DNA of 64,000 nucleotides from Thermoanaerobacterales bacterium. Lineage in GTDB: Bacteria; Bacillota; Thermosediminibacteria; Thermosediminibacterales; Tepidanaerobacteraceae. Shown here piece by piece: positions 30,588 to 40,244 of the stretch. The translations under genes and the position numbers were made by a program. Below the pieces are notes generated by a model. The model saw only the letters and a program-made list of their open reading frames with translations, had not been told where the DNA came from and made no database searches. The stretch covers positions 16,011 through 80,010 of the forward strand of contig DUMA01000033.1 in assembly GCA_012840135.1 (NCBI GenBank). The letters are read 5' to 3'. The first letter of the stretch is position 1; each line of letters starts with the position of its first letter.

Positions 30588-31397
30588 CTATTTTACTATC
30601 CCAACCGTAATCAATACTATCATTATAATTCCGACAACTATGCGATAATAAGCAAAAGATTTGAGGGAATGTTTGCCAAGGTACGATAAGAATTTATCTA
30701 CTGCAAAGAGCGCCACTATAAAAGACATGACAAATCCTATGCCGAGAGCCTGCCACTCCACCGGAGTCATGCTGGAAATGCCTTTATGGAGAGAAAAAAC
30801 GGTGGCGCCCAACATGGTGGGAATCGCCAGGAAGAAGGAAAATTCCGCCGCTGCTCTGGCCGAAAGGCCGGCTGCAAGGCCGCCCATGATGGTAGAAGCC
30901 GATCGGGACATGCCGGGGAAAAGGGAAAGGCATTGAGCAACGCCTATAGCAAAAGATTGGCCTAAACTCGTCTTGTCCATGTCGTCCATGCCATAACGGC
31001 CGAAAACATTCTCTACCAGAATCATTAAAAGGCCGCCTAGAATCAGTGCTATTGCCACAGTGAAGGATGAAAAAAGGTGCGCCTCTATATAGTCATTGAA
31101 CAACACTCCCAGCACGGCTGCCGGTATAAAAGCAATAAGCATCTTAAACCATAGATTAAATCCCCACCGGCCAGGCATGATGTTCAACAGGGAGTCAAAT
31201 ATTTTCTTTCTGTAATAAAAGACCACTGCCAGTATTGCCCCCAGTTGAATCACAATCTCAAACATAACGGTAAAACTGCTGCCCTTAAATCCTATAAGGT
31301 CTCCGACGATAATCAGGTGCCCTGTAGAAGAAATCGGTAAAAACTCCGTCAATCCTTCGACGATGCCCATTATAAACGCTTTTATGAATATCGACAC
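30588..31397 (-). CDS. uppP: Undecaprenyl-diphosphatase
   Basis: GLTEFLPISSTGHLI, GMSRSASTI motifs. Confidence 0.97.
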   Translation of the reverse strand: MSIFIKAFIMGIVEGLTEFLPISSTGHLIIVGDLIGFKGSSFTVMFEIVIQLGAILAVVFYYRKKIFDSLLNIMPGRWGFNLWFKMLIAFIPAAVLGVLFNDYIEAHLFSSFTVAIALILGGLLMILVENVFGRYGMDDMDKTSLGQSFAIGVAQCLSLFPGMSRSASTIMGGLAAGLSARAAAEFSFFLAIPTMLGATVFSLHKGISSMTPVEWQALGIGFVMSFIVALFAVDKFLSYLGKHSLKSFAYYRIVVGIIMIVLITVGIVK

Positions 31398-31683
31398 ATT
31401 AAATCTTCCCTTCCGCGTTCTTCATTAATAAAGTCTTAAAGAAAAACAAACTTTCATACAAAAAGTTCTTCAGAAGCCACTAACTGTGCGGCTTGCATAG
31501 CCGTTACCTCCTAAGCGATTGTGTCACTGGCTTTGCCAAACACTTAAGGTTATTTTAAACCATTCGCTTCTGGTGAGCAAGTCATCGATTTTATTATTGA
31601 GGGACGGCTACTGTCCTTATTTTTTTGATTGCAGCTTTGCTGCGGTATGAATTAATTATCATGAATTTGTGATAAAGATATTT

Positions 31684-32652
31684 TTAAAGGTTTATAGTGT
31701 GCACCGGTCTTCTGCCTTCCAGGGCATCTATCAAATTCCGGGCAGCCATGCGGGCCATTTCAACTCTGGTCTCATAGGTAGATGTCCCTATATGGGGCGT
31801 GAGCACGGTGTTTTCCAGTTCCTTCAGCCGAGGATGTATCTTGGGTTCTTTTTCAAAGACATCAAGGCCGGCCCCTTTCAAATGACCCGATTCCAGGGCT
31901 TTCACCAGTGCTTCCTCGTCTACTACGGGCCCTCGGGACGTATTTATGAGGTATGACCCTCTCTTCATCTTTGCAAGTTCTTTCTCCCCTATAAGATGAC
32001 GGGTATCCTCAGTCAAAGGCACATGGATGCTTACTACATCGGATTCTGCCAGGAGGTCGTCCAGAGGCCTGTAGTAACAACTATCTTCCAAATCCTGAGA
32101 TGCCTCCCTCGGATTTCGCTGGAAGTATATTATTTTCATGCCCGATGCCCGGGCTCTTCTTGCTACAGCCTTCCCTATCCTTCCGAATCCTATTATCCCG
32201 AGGGTCTTACCTAAAAGTTCCGTACCCAGCATAGCCATGGGGCCCCATCGGTAGGGTCTGTCGAACCGCAAAATCCTGTCAGCTTCAGCAATGCGCCGCA
32301 TCACCGCCAGCATCAGGCCGAAGGCCAGCTCCGCTGTGGCTTCGGTCACCACATCGGGAGTGTTGGTCACAATGATACCCCGGCGGGAGGCCGCCTTTAT
32401 ATCAATGTTGTCAAAACCTACACCGTAGTTACTTATGACCTTTAATTTTGGGGCATGGGACAAAAATTCCTCATTTACCTTTGTAAAAACCGCCAGTAGG
32501 CCGTCAATATCCTTGACCCTCTCGTAGAGCTCCTCTTTTGGGATCACCTCGTTGGAATCATGATAGTCCACTTCACACTTTTCAAAAAGCTCCTGGAGCC
32601 CTTCTTTTGGAATATTCCTGGTTACTAATACTTTAGGCTTTTGAGTATACAT
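31684..32652 (-). CDS. D-isomer-specific 2-hydroxyacid dehydrogenase
   Basis: GRIGKAVARRA, NTSRGPVVDEEAL motifs. Confidence 0.93.
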   Translation of the reverse strand: MYTQKPKVLVTRNIPKEGLQELFEKCEVDYHDSNEVIPKEELYERVKDIDGLLAVFTKVNEEFLSHAPKLKVISNYGVGFDNIDIKAASRRGIIVTNTPDVVTEATAELAFGLMLAVMRRIAEADRILRFDRPYRWGPMAMLGTELLGKTLGIIGFGRIGKAVARRARASGMKIIYFQRNPREASQDLEDSCYYRPLDDLLAESDVVSIHVPLTEDTRHLIGEKELAKMKRGSYLINTSRGPVVDEEALVKALESGHLKGAGLDVFEKEPKIHPRLKELENTVLTPHIGTSTYETRVEMARMAARNLIDALEGRRPVHTINL

Positions 32653-32690
32653 TTTGCCCTCCTCCTACAAAATAGTTATAGAGTAGTAAA

Positions 32691-33320
32691 TCACCTCAAT
32701 ATTTTTATTAAAAAATCATAAGCCGTATCCGCCATCGCCCTGTAGCCATCCCTATTGGGATGAATACCATCGAAATCCATCTCATCTTTTATCTTACTAC
32801 ATTCATTCGCCATGGTTTTATAAAAATCTATATAGGCAATTTTTTCCTCTTCGCAGAAATTTCTCAAGAAATTCCTAAATTTCTGTAGCTTTATTTCTAC
32901 TCCAGGTTCGTCTACGGGTATAGGTATACCTATCACCGGAACTATTTTTGATACCCTGGTCTTTTTTATCATTTCCTTTAGATTATATTCCATAGAGGAA
33001 ATGGAATACCCGTCAAAGGCATCATTGGTACCTCCCATGATAATGACCATGTGAGGCAAAAGGGATATCACATCTTTTTCGAATCTTTTCAACATGCTTT
33101 CCAGGGTATCGCCGTTTATGCCTTTATTTATAATGTTAAATCCCTTTTCAACATTTAAAATATGTACCCAGGAAGCATCCGCATCAAATGGATATCCCTG
33201 AGTGATGGAGTCTCCCAGTGCTACTATTTTTAAATCCTTTTTAATATTTGCTCCCATTAATCTTCTGACTTCCTTTCCAAAATAGTCCCCATCGCAAAGT
33301 AATATTTCGCACTTATGCAA
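32691..33320 (-). CDS. SGNH/GDSL hydrolase
   Basis: IVALGDSITQGYP; DGIHPNRDGYRAMA. Confidence 0.9.
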   Translation of the reverse strand: MHKCEILLCDGDYFGKEVRRLMGANIKKDLKIVALGDSITQGYPFDADASWVHILNVEKGFNIINKGINGDTLESMLKRFEKDVISLLPHMVIIMGGTNDAFDGYSISSMEYNLKEMIKKTRVSKIVPVIGIPIPVDEPGVEIKLQKFRNFLRNFCEEEKIAYIDFYKTMANECSKIKDEMDFDGIHPNRDGYRAMADTAYDFLIKILR

Positions 33321-33430
33321 GCCTGACCCTATATGTTTCTCTTTCTTTTAAGCATCGTCTACATGCCTATTTCCCTAAAAACCCAACCGCTTATATAACC
33401 AGCCGCTTTAGGGTTGTCATAAAATTAGAT

Positions 33431-34300
33431 TTATCCACCAAAAACCCTTTTTTGAATCTCCTTACCCGTTGGAGTGGCTGCAAGGCCCCCCAGAGCAGTT
33501 TCCCTGAGCTGTTGGGGCAGCATGCACCCCACTTCCCCCATGGCTTTTATGACTTCGTCGGGGGGAATTACGCTTTCTATCCCGGCCAGGGCCATATCCG
33601 CCGCCAGCAATGCCTGAGCGGCTCCCATACCGTTTCGCTTTATGCACGGCACTTCCACGAGGCCCGCCACCGGATCGCATACCATACCCATTACGGCTTT
33701 CAGAGCAAAGGCTACAGCATGACCTGCCTGTCGTGGACTTCCACCTGCCAGTTCCACTACAGCGGCTGCCGCCATAGCTGAAGCACTACCGCATTCCGCC
33801 TGGCACCCACCTTCCGCTCCTGCCAAGGTGGCATTTCTGGCAATTATCTCCCCGACCGCAGCAGCGGTAAAAAGGGCATCCACCGCTTCCTCATCGCTTT
33901 TATTAAGCTTTTCTGTCACTGTAATGAGAGCCCCCGGTATAATGCCGCACGACCCTGCCGTAGGTGCCGCCACTATCTTCCCCATAGATGCGTTGACATT
34001 TGACACTGCCATGGCCCTGGCTGAAGCTTTTAACACAACACTGCCGGAAAGGCCCTTTTCTGCAGCCTGCCACAGTTTGAAACCTTCACCACCAGTAATG
34101 CCGCTTATGGAATGGATCTGTTCGAAAACACCGCGGTTTGCCGCCTGTTTCATGACTTCATAATATTTCAACATTTTATCGGTCAATTCCCTCTCAGTCA
34201 TTCCCTGTTCCTTTGCTTTTTGTTCTTTAACTATGGAAGAGATTTTCCGATTTCGTTCTTCTGCAAGGTGAATAAGTTTCTCCAAAGAATTTATACTCAA
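33431..34300 (-). CDS. sdaAA: L-serine ammonia-lyase, alpha subunit
   Basis: APTAGSCGIIPGAL, GCQAECGSA. Confidence 0.96.
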   Translation of the reverse strand: MSINSLEKLIHLAEERNRKISSIVKEQKAKEQGMTERELTDKMLKYYEVMKQAANRGVFEQIHSISGITGGEGFKLWQAAEKGLSGSVVLKASARAMAVSNVNASMGKIVAAPTAGSCGIIPGALITVTEKLNKSDEEAVDALFTAAAVGEIIARNATLAGAEGGCQAECGSASAMAAAAVVELAGGSPRQAGHAVAFALKAVMGMVCDPVAGLVEVPCIKRNGMGAAQALLAADMALAGIESVIPPDEVIKAMGEVGCMLPQQLRETALGGLAATPTGKEIQKRVFGG

Positions 34301-34445
34301 TAAGAAATCCCCCTTAATTATAAATTGCAGAAAAAATTTTCGCCATGTAACATACACACTGGGGTCAGTTAGACATTCATGATGCAAAACGCATGGCCAT
34401 CAGAGAATGATAATATCCTAAAGATTTTTTTGGGATAGAAGAAAA

Positions 34446-35108
34446 TCAATAAACAGGACTTATATTCATGGCCCTGAAGATGCCGTTTATTCTCTCCAGT
34501 TCCTCTTTTATCCCTTCCGGTAAAATTTCATCGGCCTCTATTATCATAAGGGCCTTCTCTCCCCTGGACTCCCGGAATACCCTCATCTGGGCGATATTTA
34601 TATTTTTTTTGGAAAGGCAGGAAGTAACGCTGGATATTATGCCGGGGATATCTTTGTGGATGGTGATCACCGTATGGTACTCCCCGGAAAACTCTGTCTT
34701 AAAGCCATCTATGGAAGATACCATTACCCTTCCTCCACCCACAGACGCCCCCACAACTCTTGTGGTATTTTCAGGACCCTCGAGAAAAAATTCAGCAGTA
34801 TTGGGATGAAGTTTTTCTTTACTGCCTCCGTCGACCAGTTCATATTCCAATCCCGCCTTCTTTGCCTCTTCAAAGGATGTTCTTATTCTCTCATCGTCGG
34901 GTAAAAATCCGAGGATACCGGCCACCAGAGCCCTGTCGGTACCATGGCCTTTGCCGGTGCTGGCAAAGGAGTTATATAAAATTATTCTGGCCTTTTTAGG
35001 TTCTTCCCCGAGAATGTGCCTTGCAAGATTTCCCAGTCTCACCGCCCCGGCCGTATGAGAACTGGAAGGCCCTATCATAACAGGACCGATTATATCAAAG
35101 ATATTCAA
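34446..35108 (-). CDS. sdaAB: L-serine ammonia-lyase, beta subunit
   Basis: FDIIGPVMIGPSSSHTAGAVRLG plus ACT domain. Confidence 0.96.
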   Translation of the reverse strand: MNIFDIIGPVMIGPSSSHTAGAVRLGNLARHILGEEPKKARIILYNSFASTGKGHGTDRALVAGILGFLPDDERIRTSFEEAKKAGLEYELVDGGSKEKLHPNTAEFFLEGPENTTRVVGASVGGGRVMVSSIDGFKTEFSGEYHTVITIHKDIPGIISSVTSCLSKKNINIAQMRVFRESRGEKALMIIEADEILPEGIKEELERINGIFRAMNISPVY

Positions 35109-35147
35109 TAAAAACCACCTCCGAAACATATCATTACTACATACAAT

Positions 35148-36461
35148 TTATGCTCCATCCTTAAGTCTTATCCTGTATAGTTGCCGGGGTCTGCCGCGAT
35201 AGACCGGCTGCTCTATACCCATCTTTTCCGCAGCTTGACCGGATAAAAGCTTTTTCATAATTCGGTTAGCGGTTCTCAAGGTCACCCCAAGGCCTTCCTG
35301 TATGTCGGTAGCGGTAATACTATCTCTCTGCAGCTTTTTTAACAGACTTTCAATCTGGGTAAGAGTAGATATGCTCAAACCGGTTTTTTCGGCCCATTTA
35401 AGCATATTTTTATCATCACTCTTTAAGGCAAAATCCAGGATCCCCCCATTTCCGATAGGACCTATGACTTTTTTATCCTGATTTATTATATATGCATTAG
35501 AACCGGGCTTTTTCTTTGATAAAAGCAATGCTTCTCTTGCATTTTCCTCGGCTTCCATAGCGCTTTTTCCCATACCTATGCCCATGTTAACAGCCATGGA
35601 AAGCTTTTTTTCTATATCATAAATCATTGGGATTTCTTCATAAAAATTGGTGTATTCTCGAAATAAACCCTTTGTAATTAAAATAATAAATTCATCCCCT
35701 TCGGCAGGAAATACCGAAGCCATATAGTTTCTGGCATAATTGAGGAGTTCCTGATAAAGGGCAAGTTTTTTTTGACGCATTTCCACGGTTGATAACCTGG
35801 AACCGTTTATGTTGTAGTCCTTTATATCTATTATCTGTATTATAATTTGATTGTTTTCGGCGATGTGAGCAAGGCCTGAAGCTTCTATCAACTTAAAAGT
35901 TTCCCGCATGGTGTAAATTGTGGGAATAACTCTAAACACAGGCACGCTTTCTTCTTTTAATCTCTCATACACTGAGTTTACAGCAGTAACGGCAGCAACG
36001 GTCTTTCCGCTTTTATATAGCAAGCGATGGAAATCTATATATTGTTCCCGAGAAAACTGCGTCAAACCCCTCTCATTTATATATAATTTTTCATCGGGTA
36101 GTTTAATTTCTTCATATACTTCCTTTATTTCATCAGAATTTAAAGTGTCTATGCTTATCCGAGTTATGTCTACTCCCTCATGGACTTTCATGATAAAGAG
36201 AATATGATATAGACTCGCACCTAATATCGGGTAATAAAAAAGTCTTTTTTTAGTTATACCGCTTCTTTGGGTCTCATAATATGGAAGAAACCCGGTAAAA
36301 AGGAACCCATCGACCATTGAGTCATTATTTTTTATCAATTCCACGGTTTGTTCTTCATTGCTGTAAAATAATTTTATGGGTTCAACACCTTTATACTCCT
36401 GTGCAATGGCAAAGCTTTGCTCTACGAGGTCTTTGGGACCGATTATCCCCACTTTAAACAT
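35148..36461 (-). CDS. Putative transcriptional regulator with degenerate GGDEF-like region and C-terminal HTH
   Basis: VNMGIGMGKSAMEAEENAREALLLSKK; HTH near TATDIQEGLGVTLRTANRIMKKLL. Confidence 0.65.
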   Translation of the reverse strand: MFKVGIIGPKDLVEQSFAIAQEYKGVEPIKLFYSNEEQTVELIKNNDSMVDGFLFTGFLPYYETQRSGITKKRLFYYPILGASLYHILFIMKVHEGVDITRISIDTLNSDEIKEVYEEIKLPDEKLYINERGLTQFSREQYIDFHRLLYKSGKTVAAVTAVNSVYERLKEESVPVFRVIPTIYTMRETFKLIEASGLAHIAENNQIIIQIIDIKDYNINGSRLSTVEMRQKKLALYQELLNYARNYMASVFPAEGDEFIILITKGLFREYTNFYEEIPMIYDIEKKLSMAVNMGIGMGKSAMEAEENAREALLLSKKKPGSNAYIINQDKKVIGPIGNGGILDFALKSDDKNMLKWAEKTGLSISTLTQIESLLKKLQRDSITATDIQEGLGVTLRTANRIMKKLLSGQAAEKMGIEQPVYRGRPRQLYRIRLKDGA

Positions 36462-36576
36462 TTTAGTCCTCCTATACCATGGCATAAAAGCTCAAGACAT
36501 TATCATATTTATTTTAGCAAAAATGGTCCGAAGGTAAAAGCCTTCGAACCATTATTGAAGAGAAAAAATACTTTAA

Positions 36577-37806
36577 TCAGTCAACAAATAAAAGTAGCTG
36601 ACGAATCGATAAAAACATTACCCAGCATATTGTAACAACGGAAATGATATTTAATAACCATTTGTTTTTGTATTCCCCTACTATTTTTTCATCATTGGCC
36701 AAAAGCCACATTATAATTGTCATTAAGGGGGCACCAAATATGGTCACAGCTTGAGCCATTACCAGCATTTGAATAGGATTGGCCTTTAAAAGAGAGGCAA
36801 ATAAGGTGCCCAGAATCATAATAACTGAAGCCATTATTTTTGACCATCTGCTATTTATGGAATCTCCTATACCAAGCCCATCGGCCAGCAATGTCCCGCC
36901 GACCATTGCATTACCTATGAATGATGAAAAAGATGCCGCCCATAAACCAAATACGAAAAGCCATTTCGCACCAGCCCCCATAAGAGGTTCAAGCTGCACA
37001 GCCATGTCCATGGCGCTTTTTACTTTTATTCCCCTGGGAAATAGCACCGTTCCGGAAGTAATCATTATAACTACGCTTATTATGACTAATATTCCAATAC
37101 CAACTATGGCATCAAAAATAGCGTCATTTATTTCTTTTTTATTCCAATTTTTCCCTTTAACAGAATACGCCTGGAAAGCCGCAGCAGCTATGCTGAATGT
37201 AGTCCCTGATATGGCAGTAATTAAACCTACATTGGGAATGCCCCTGGGGATGACACCGCTAAGTACCCTCCCTATGGGCGGATGTATCATAAATAAGTTT
37301 GCGAAAAATGAAATAAGCATTACCATGACAAGAAGCATCATAATCTTTTCCAGGATTTTATAGACGTTATCTGATGACCATAGAAAATACAGTGCAATCA
37401 CCGTAAATACTACAGCCCAAACAGGAATACTTCCACCAAATAGAGCGCTCATGGAAAGCCCTACACCGATGTTGTTACCAGTTTGAAAACCTGAACATAT
37501 TAGAAATCCTGCTATTCCCATCAAGACTGAAAAAATCGTCCCGTATTTTTCTCTTACCAATGTCAAAAGAGACCTGTCGCTCATCACACCAATTACTGCC
37601 CCGGTTCTGGTAAAAGTAGCCATCATTATAAAGGCTGCCACGTACACCCACAGTATGCTGTATTCCAAAGTAGCACCGGCCTGAGTAGCAGTGGTTGCAC
37701 TGCCCGGTCCGAAAACAATGGCTGCTGTCACTATCCCTGGCCCTATAGCTGCCAGCAGTTTTAAAAATATACCTTTATTCCCAGTTTTTACATTGACCTT
37801 TTCCAT
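36577..37806 (-). CDS. Divergent NRAMP-like transporter
   Basis: Topology and LAAIGPGIVTAA start as in NRAMP, but DPGN replaced by GPGS. Confidence 0.75.
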   Translation of the reverse strand: MEKVNVKTGNKGIFLKLLAAIGPGIVTAAIVFGPGSATTATQAGATLEYSILWVYVAAFIMMATFTRTGAVIGVMSDRSLLTLVREKYGTIFSVLMGIAGFLICSGFQTGNNIGVGLSMSALFGGSIPVWAVVFTVIALYFLWSSDNVYKILEKIMMLLVMVMLISFFANLFMIHPPIGRVLSGVIPRGIPNVGLITAISGTTFSIAAAAFQAYSVKGKNWNKKEINDAIFDAIVGIGILVIISVVIMITSGTVLFPRGIKVKSAMDMAVQLEPLMGAGAKWLFVFGLWAASFSSFIGNAMVGGTLLADGLGIGDSINSRWSKIMASVIMILGTLFASLLKANPIQMLVMAQAVTIFGAPLMTIIMWLLANDEKIVGEYKNKWLLNIISVVTICWVMFLSIRQLLLFVD

Positions 37807-37909
37807 TTGAAAGTTGACCCCCTTGTAATTATCTTTTTAATTTTGGCCATCTCTGCTACAAACAATGCTTATCTACGTAACCACCTTACTATAGACCTAT
37901 CACATCCCT

Positions 37910-39196
37910 TCAAAAAAATTTAAAGATATTTTGTTTTTTATAAAATGTATAAATGTCCTGCCATCTAATGAGGCCGTTTTCAGAATGGATTCCTTTTTTA
38001 TCCCTTAGCCATTCCATGGTCAATATCAGGCCATTTACAGGGTTAAAGTAAAGTTCATGGAGCGCCTTTTGCACCCTTGTGCCAGCCCTGGCCCTGTAGT
38101 TCTTCTGGGGTAGCTGGAAATAAGTGTGTATCTGGCCATTGCAGCATCCTCTCAAACCGTATTCCACCATCAACCTCCCGGAATTTATATTCCCTGTGGC
38201 AGAGAGAGAAAAATCTTTTTTAACAGTTCCGCTTTCATATTGCCATGCCCTGAACGCCGACAGCACCCTGAGGTTCCTATCACTTAGGTCCCATCCGCCA
38301 TAAGCTACACCTTTCTTTCCTTCAAAGACCTTATTGGGGTCGAAAAGGCGGTTAAAAGTGATGGCATAGTCGGCATCACAGCCAGCCGAAGTGATAGTCT
38401 TCAACATCTGCACCTGAAACTCATCATCATAAAGGGCATTCATGAGTTTCAAGCCCAGTACAATTTCCCCTTTCCGACACCATTTTTTAACATTGAGGGG
38501 TACATTTATTAACCAGTCTATTATGTTTTGTTGATCGGTGTTTCTATCAGATCCCGACAAAGTCGGGCTAAAGTCCTGTTCTAATGCCATTGGTACATTT
38601 CCCATTATCCTTTGCCATACTGAGAGCAAAGACTTTGTGGTGAAACGATACTCTTTTTCGTCATAAACTTCACCAGGATTTGGCAGATGATATTTACATG
38701 AAGGTATGACGGGTATGTTCGAGGACTTGCTCAGCGACAGTGCCTCTTCCATAAATTTTAGATAATCCTGGAAGCTTTTATCCCAGCCCCTCCCCTTCCA
38801 TGTGATGGTATAGCCTTTTTGGCCTTTTTTACTAAAGATCTCTTCTACCACCATTTTCGGAGCTTTTACCGTCCATTCGGCCATGTTAGAATGTTGAGAT
38901 TCATCCTGCGCAATTACGGTCTTAAGCACCACAAAGCCAATACCACCTTCTAGATCGGCTTTAACCTGGTTTATATTGCAAGACAGCTGGCCAGAGCTTT
39001 TTCCAAAAGGATTTTTTATCGTAAAGGGACCGTATTCGGCAGTCAAATCTATTTTATATTTTTCAAGGATATACCCTTCTACATTATCCGGCAGGCCTTC
39101 ATCCCCAAACCGCTTGTAATCCTTCAATATCTCGCTTTTTATCTTTTCATCTATATCAAACTTATCGGGTAACAGATAAATGGGATAATCTTTCAT
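37910..39196 (-). CDS. Dihydroorotate-dehydrogenase-like TIM-barrel protein, function unknown
   Basis: NPFGKSSGQLSCNINQVKADLEGGIGFVVLKTV; CDADYAITFNRLFDPN. Confidence 0.55.
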   Translation of the reverse strand: MKDYPIYLLPDKFDIDEKIKSEILKDYKRFGDEGLPDNVEGYILEKYKIDLTAEYGPFTIKNPFGKSSGQLSCNINQVKADLEGGIGFVVLKTVIAQDESQHSNMAEWTVKAPKMVVEEIFSKKGQKGYTITWKGRGWDKSFQDYLKFMEEALSLSKSSNIPVIPSCKYHLPNPGEVYDEKEYRFTTKSLLSVWQRIMGNVPMALEQDFSPTLSGSDRNTDQQNIIDWLINVPLNVKKWCRKGEIVLGLKLMNALYDDEFQVQMLKTITSAGCDADYAITFNRLFDPNKVFEGKKGVAYGGWDLSDRNLRVLSAFRAWQYESGTVKKDFSLSATGNINSGRLMVEYGLRGCCNGQIHTYFQLPQKNYRARAGTRVQKALHELYFNPVNGLILTMEWLRDKKGIHSENGLIRWQDIYTFYKKQNIFKFF

Positions 39197-39263
39197 CTAT
39201 ATTTCCCCTTCCATAAAATGAAAACTTCAAAATCATCATCTATGCTTTTCAGAGTATTTTAAA

Positions 39264-40235
39264 CTAACAAAGATTAAGTTCCCGAAGAACATTTTTTATT
39301 TGCTCTTTTTCATTCTGTGTTAGCCCCGGGCCGTAAGGATCATTTACCGCATCTTTGGGTATAATGCCTTGCAGCGACAGGATATACAGCATTCTTTCAA
39401 TATATCCTTCCATTGGGTCAACAAAAGTGCATTCTGCCAATTTGTCTACATCCAGCATCAGCCTGACGAATTTTTCATAATCCTCCTGGAAAAATGAGTT
39501 CATCATGTCCCATTGAAGCTTCTGACAGGCTGCCCCAAGGCCTACCAAAGCACCCGACGCTCCTCTGGCAACAGTATATCCAAACATTCTGTCCTCACCG
39601 GTTAAAAGCTTTATATGTGGGAATTTATCAAAAATAAGTTTTGACACATCTTGATAAGTTACGATGGAATCCAGTGTAGCCATTTTAATGCCCGAGACAT
39701 TCTCTATGGAAAACAATTGTTCCAGCACTTCTTTAGAGTATGAAATCCCCCCGGCTTCATTATATAGATAGAATAGTATCATGGGTAAGCCCAGTTTTGC
39801 TATCTTTTTATGATAATCCACTATTTTTTCAGCCATACAATCTTTACCTCTGTAATATGTCGGGGGATATACCAGTATAGCATCTGCCCCTAAATCTCTG
39901 GCCTGAGTCCCCATTTCCAGGGTATTTTCAATAAATTTTTCTTCGGTCATGTTTTCAGCTGTCCGGGCTCCGACTCCGCATATTATGATCTTTTCTTCGG
40001 AAAGACCTTTTCTCCAGGATTTAAAAATATATTCTCTTTGCTCTCGGGTTATGAGAAGACCTCTGCCGGTATGCACCCACACAGCCACACCTGTTACGGG
40101 TTGTTCATTCATGTAATTAACATATTTCTCCTGAGCCTTTTCATGGATCTGCCCATTCCTATCAAAAGGGATAGGCACAGCAGGGAAAAAACTATGTTTC
40201 AGCTTATCTTTAATAGTATCAATATTCATGTCCAT
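39264..40235 (-). CDS. DapA/NAL superfamily aldolase
   Basis: 323 aa; ILFYLYNEAGG, SGIKMATLD catalytic-lysine region. Confidence 0.85.
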   Translation of the reverse strand: MDMNIDTIKDKLKHSFFPAVPIPFDRNGQIHEKAQEKYVNYMNEQPVTGVAVWVHTGRGLLITREQREYIFKSWRKGLSEEKIIICGVGARTAENMTEEKFIENTLEMGTQARDLGADAILVYPPTYYRGKDCMAEKIVDYHKKIAKLGLPMILFYLYNEAGGISYSKEVLEQLFSIENVSGIKMATLDSIVTYQDVSKLIFDKFPHIKLLTGEDRMFGYTVARGASGALVGLGAACQKLQWDMMNSFFQEDYEKFVRLMLDVDKLAECTFVDPMEGYIERMLYILSLQGIIPKDAVNDPYGPGLTQNEKEQIKNVLRELNLC

Positions 40236-40244
40236 CCCTCCAGG

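Noticed and set aside
33452-33781. Plus-strand ORF of 109 aa
   Set aside because: Antisense shadow of sdaAA.
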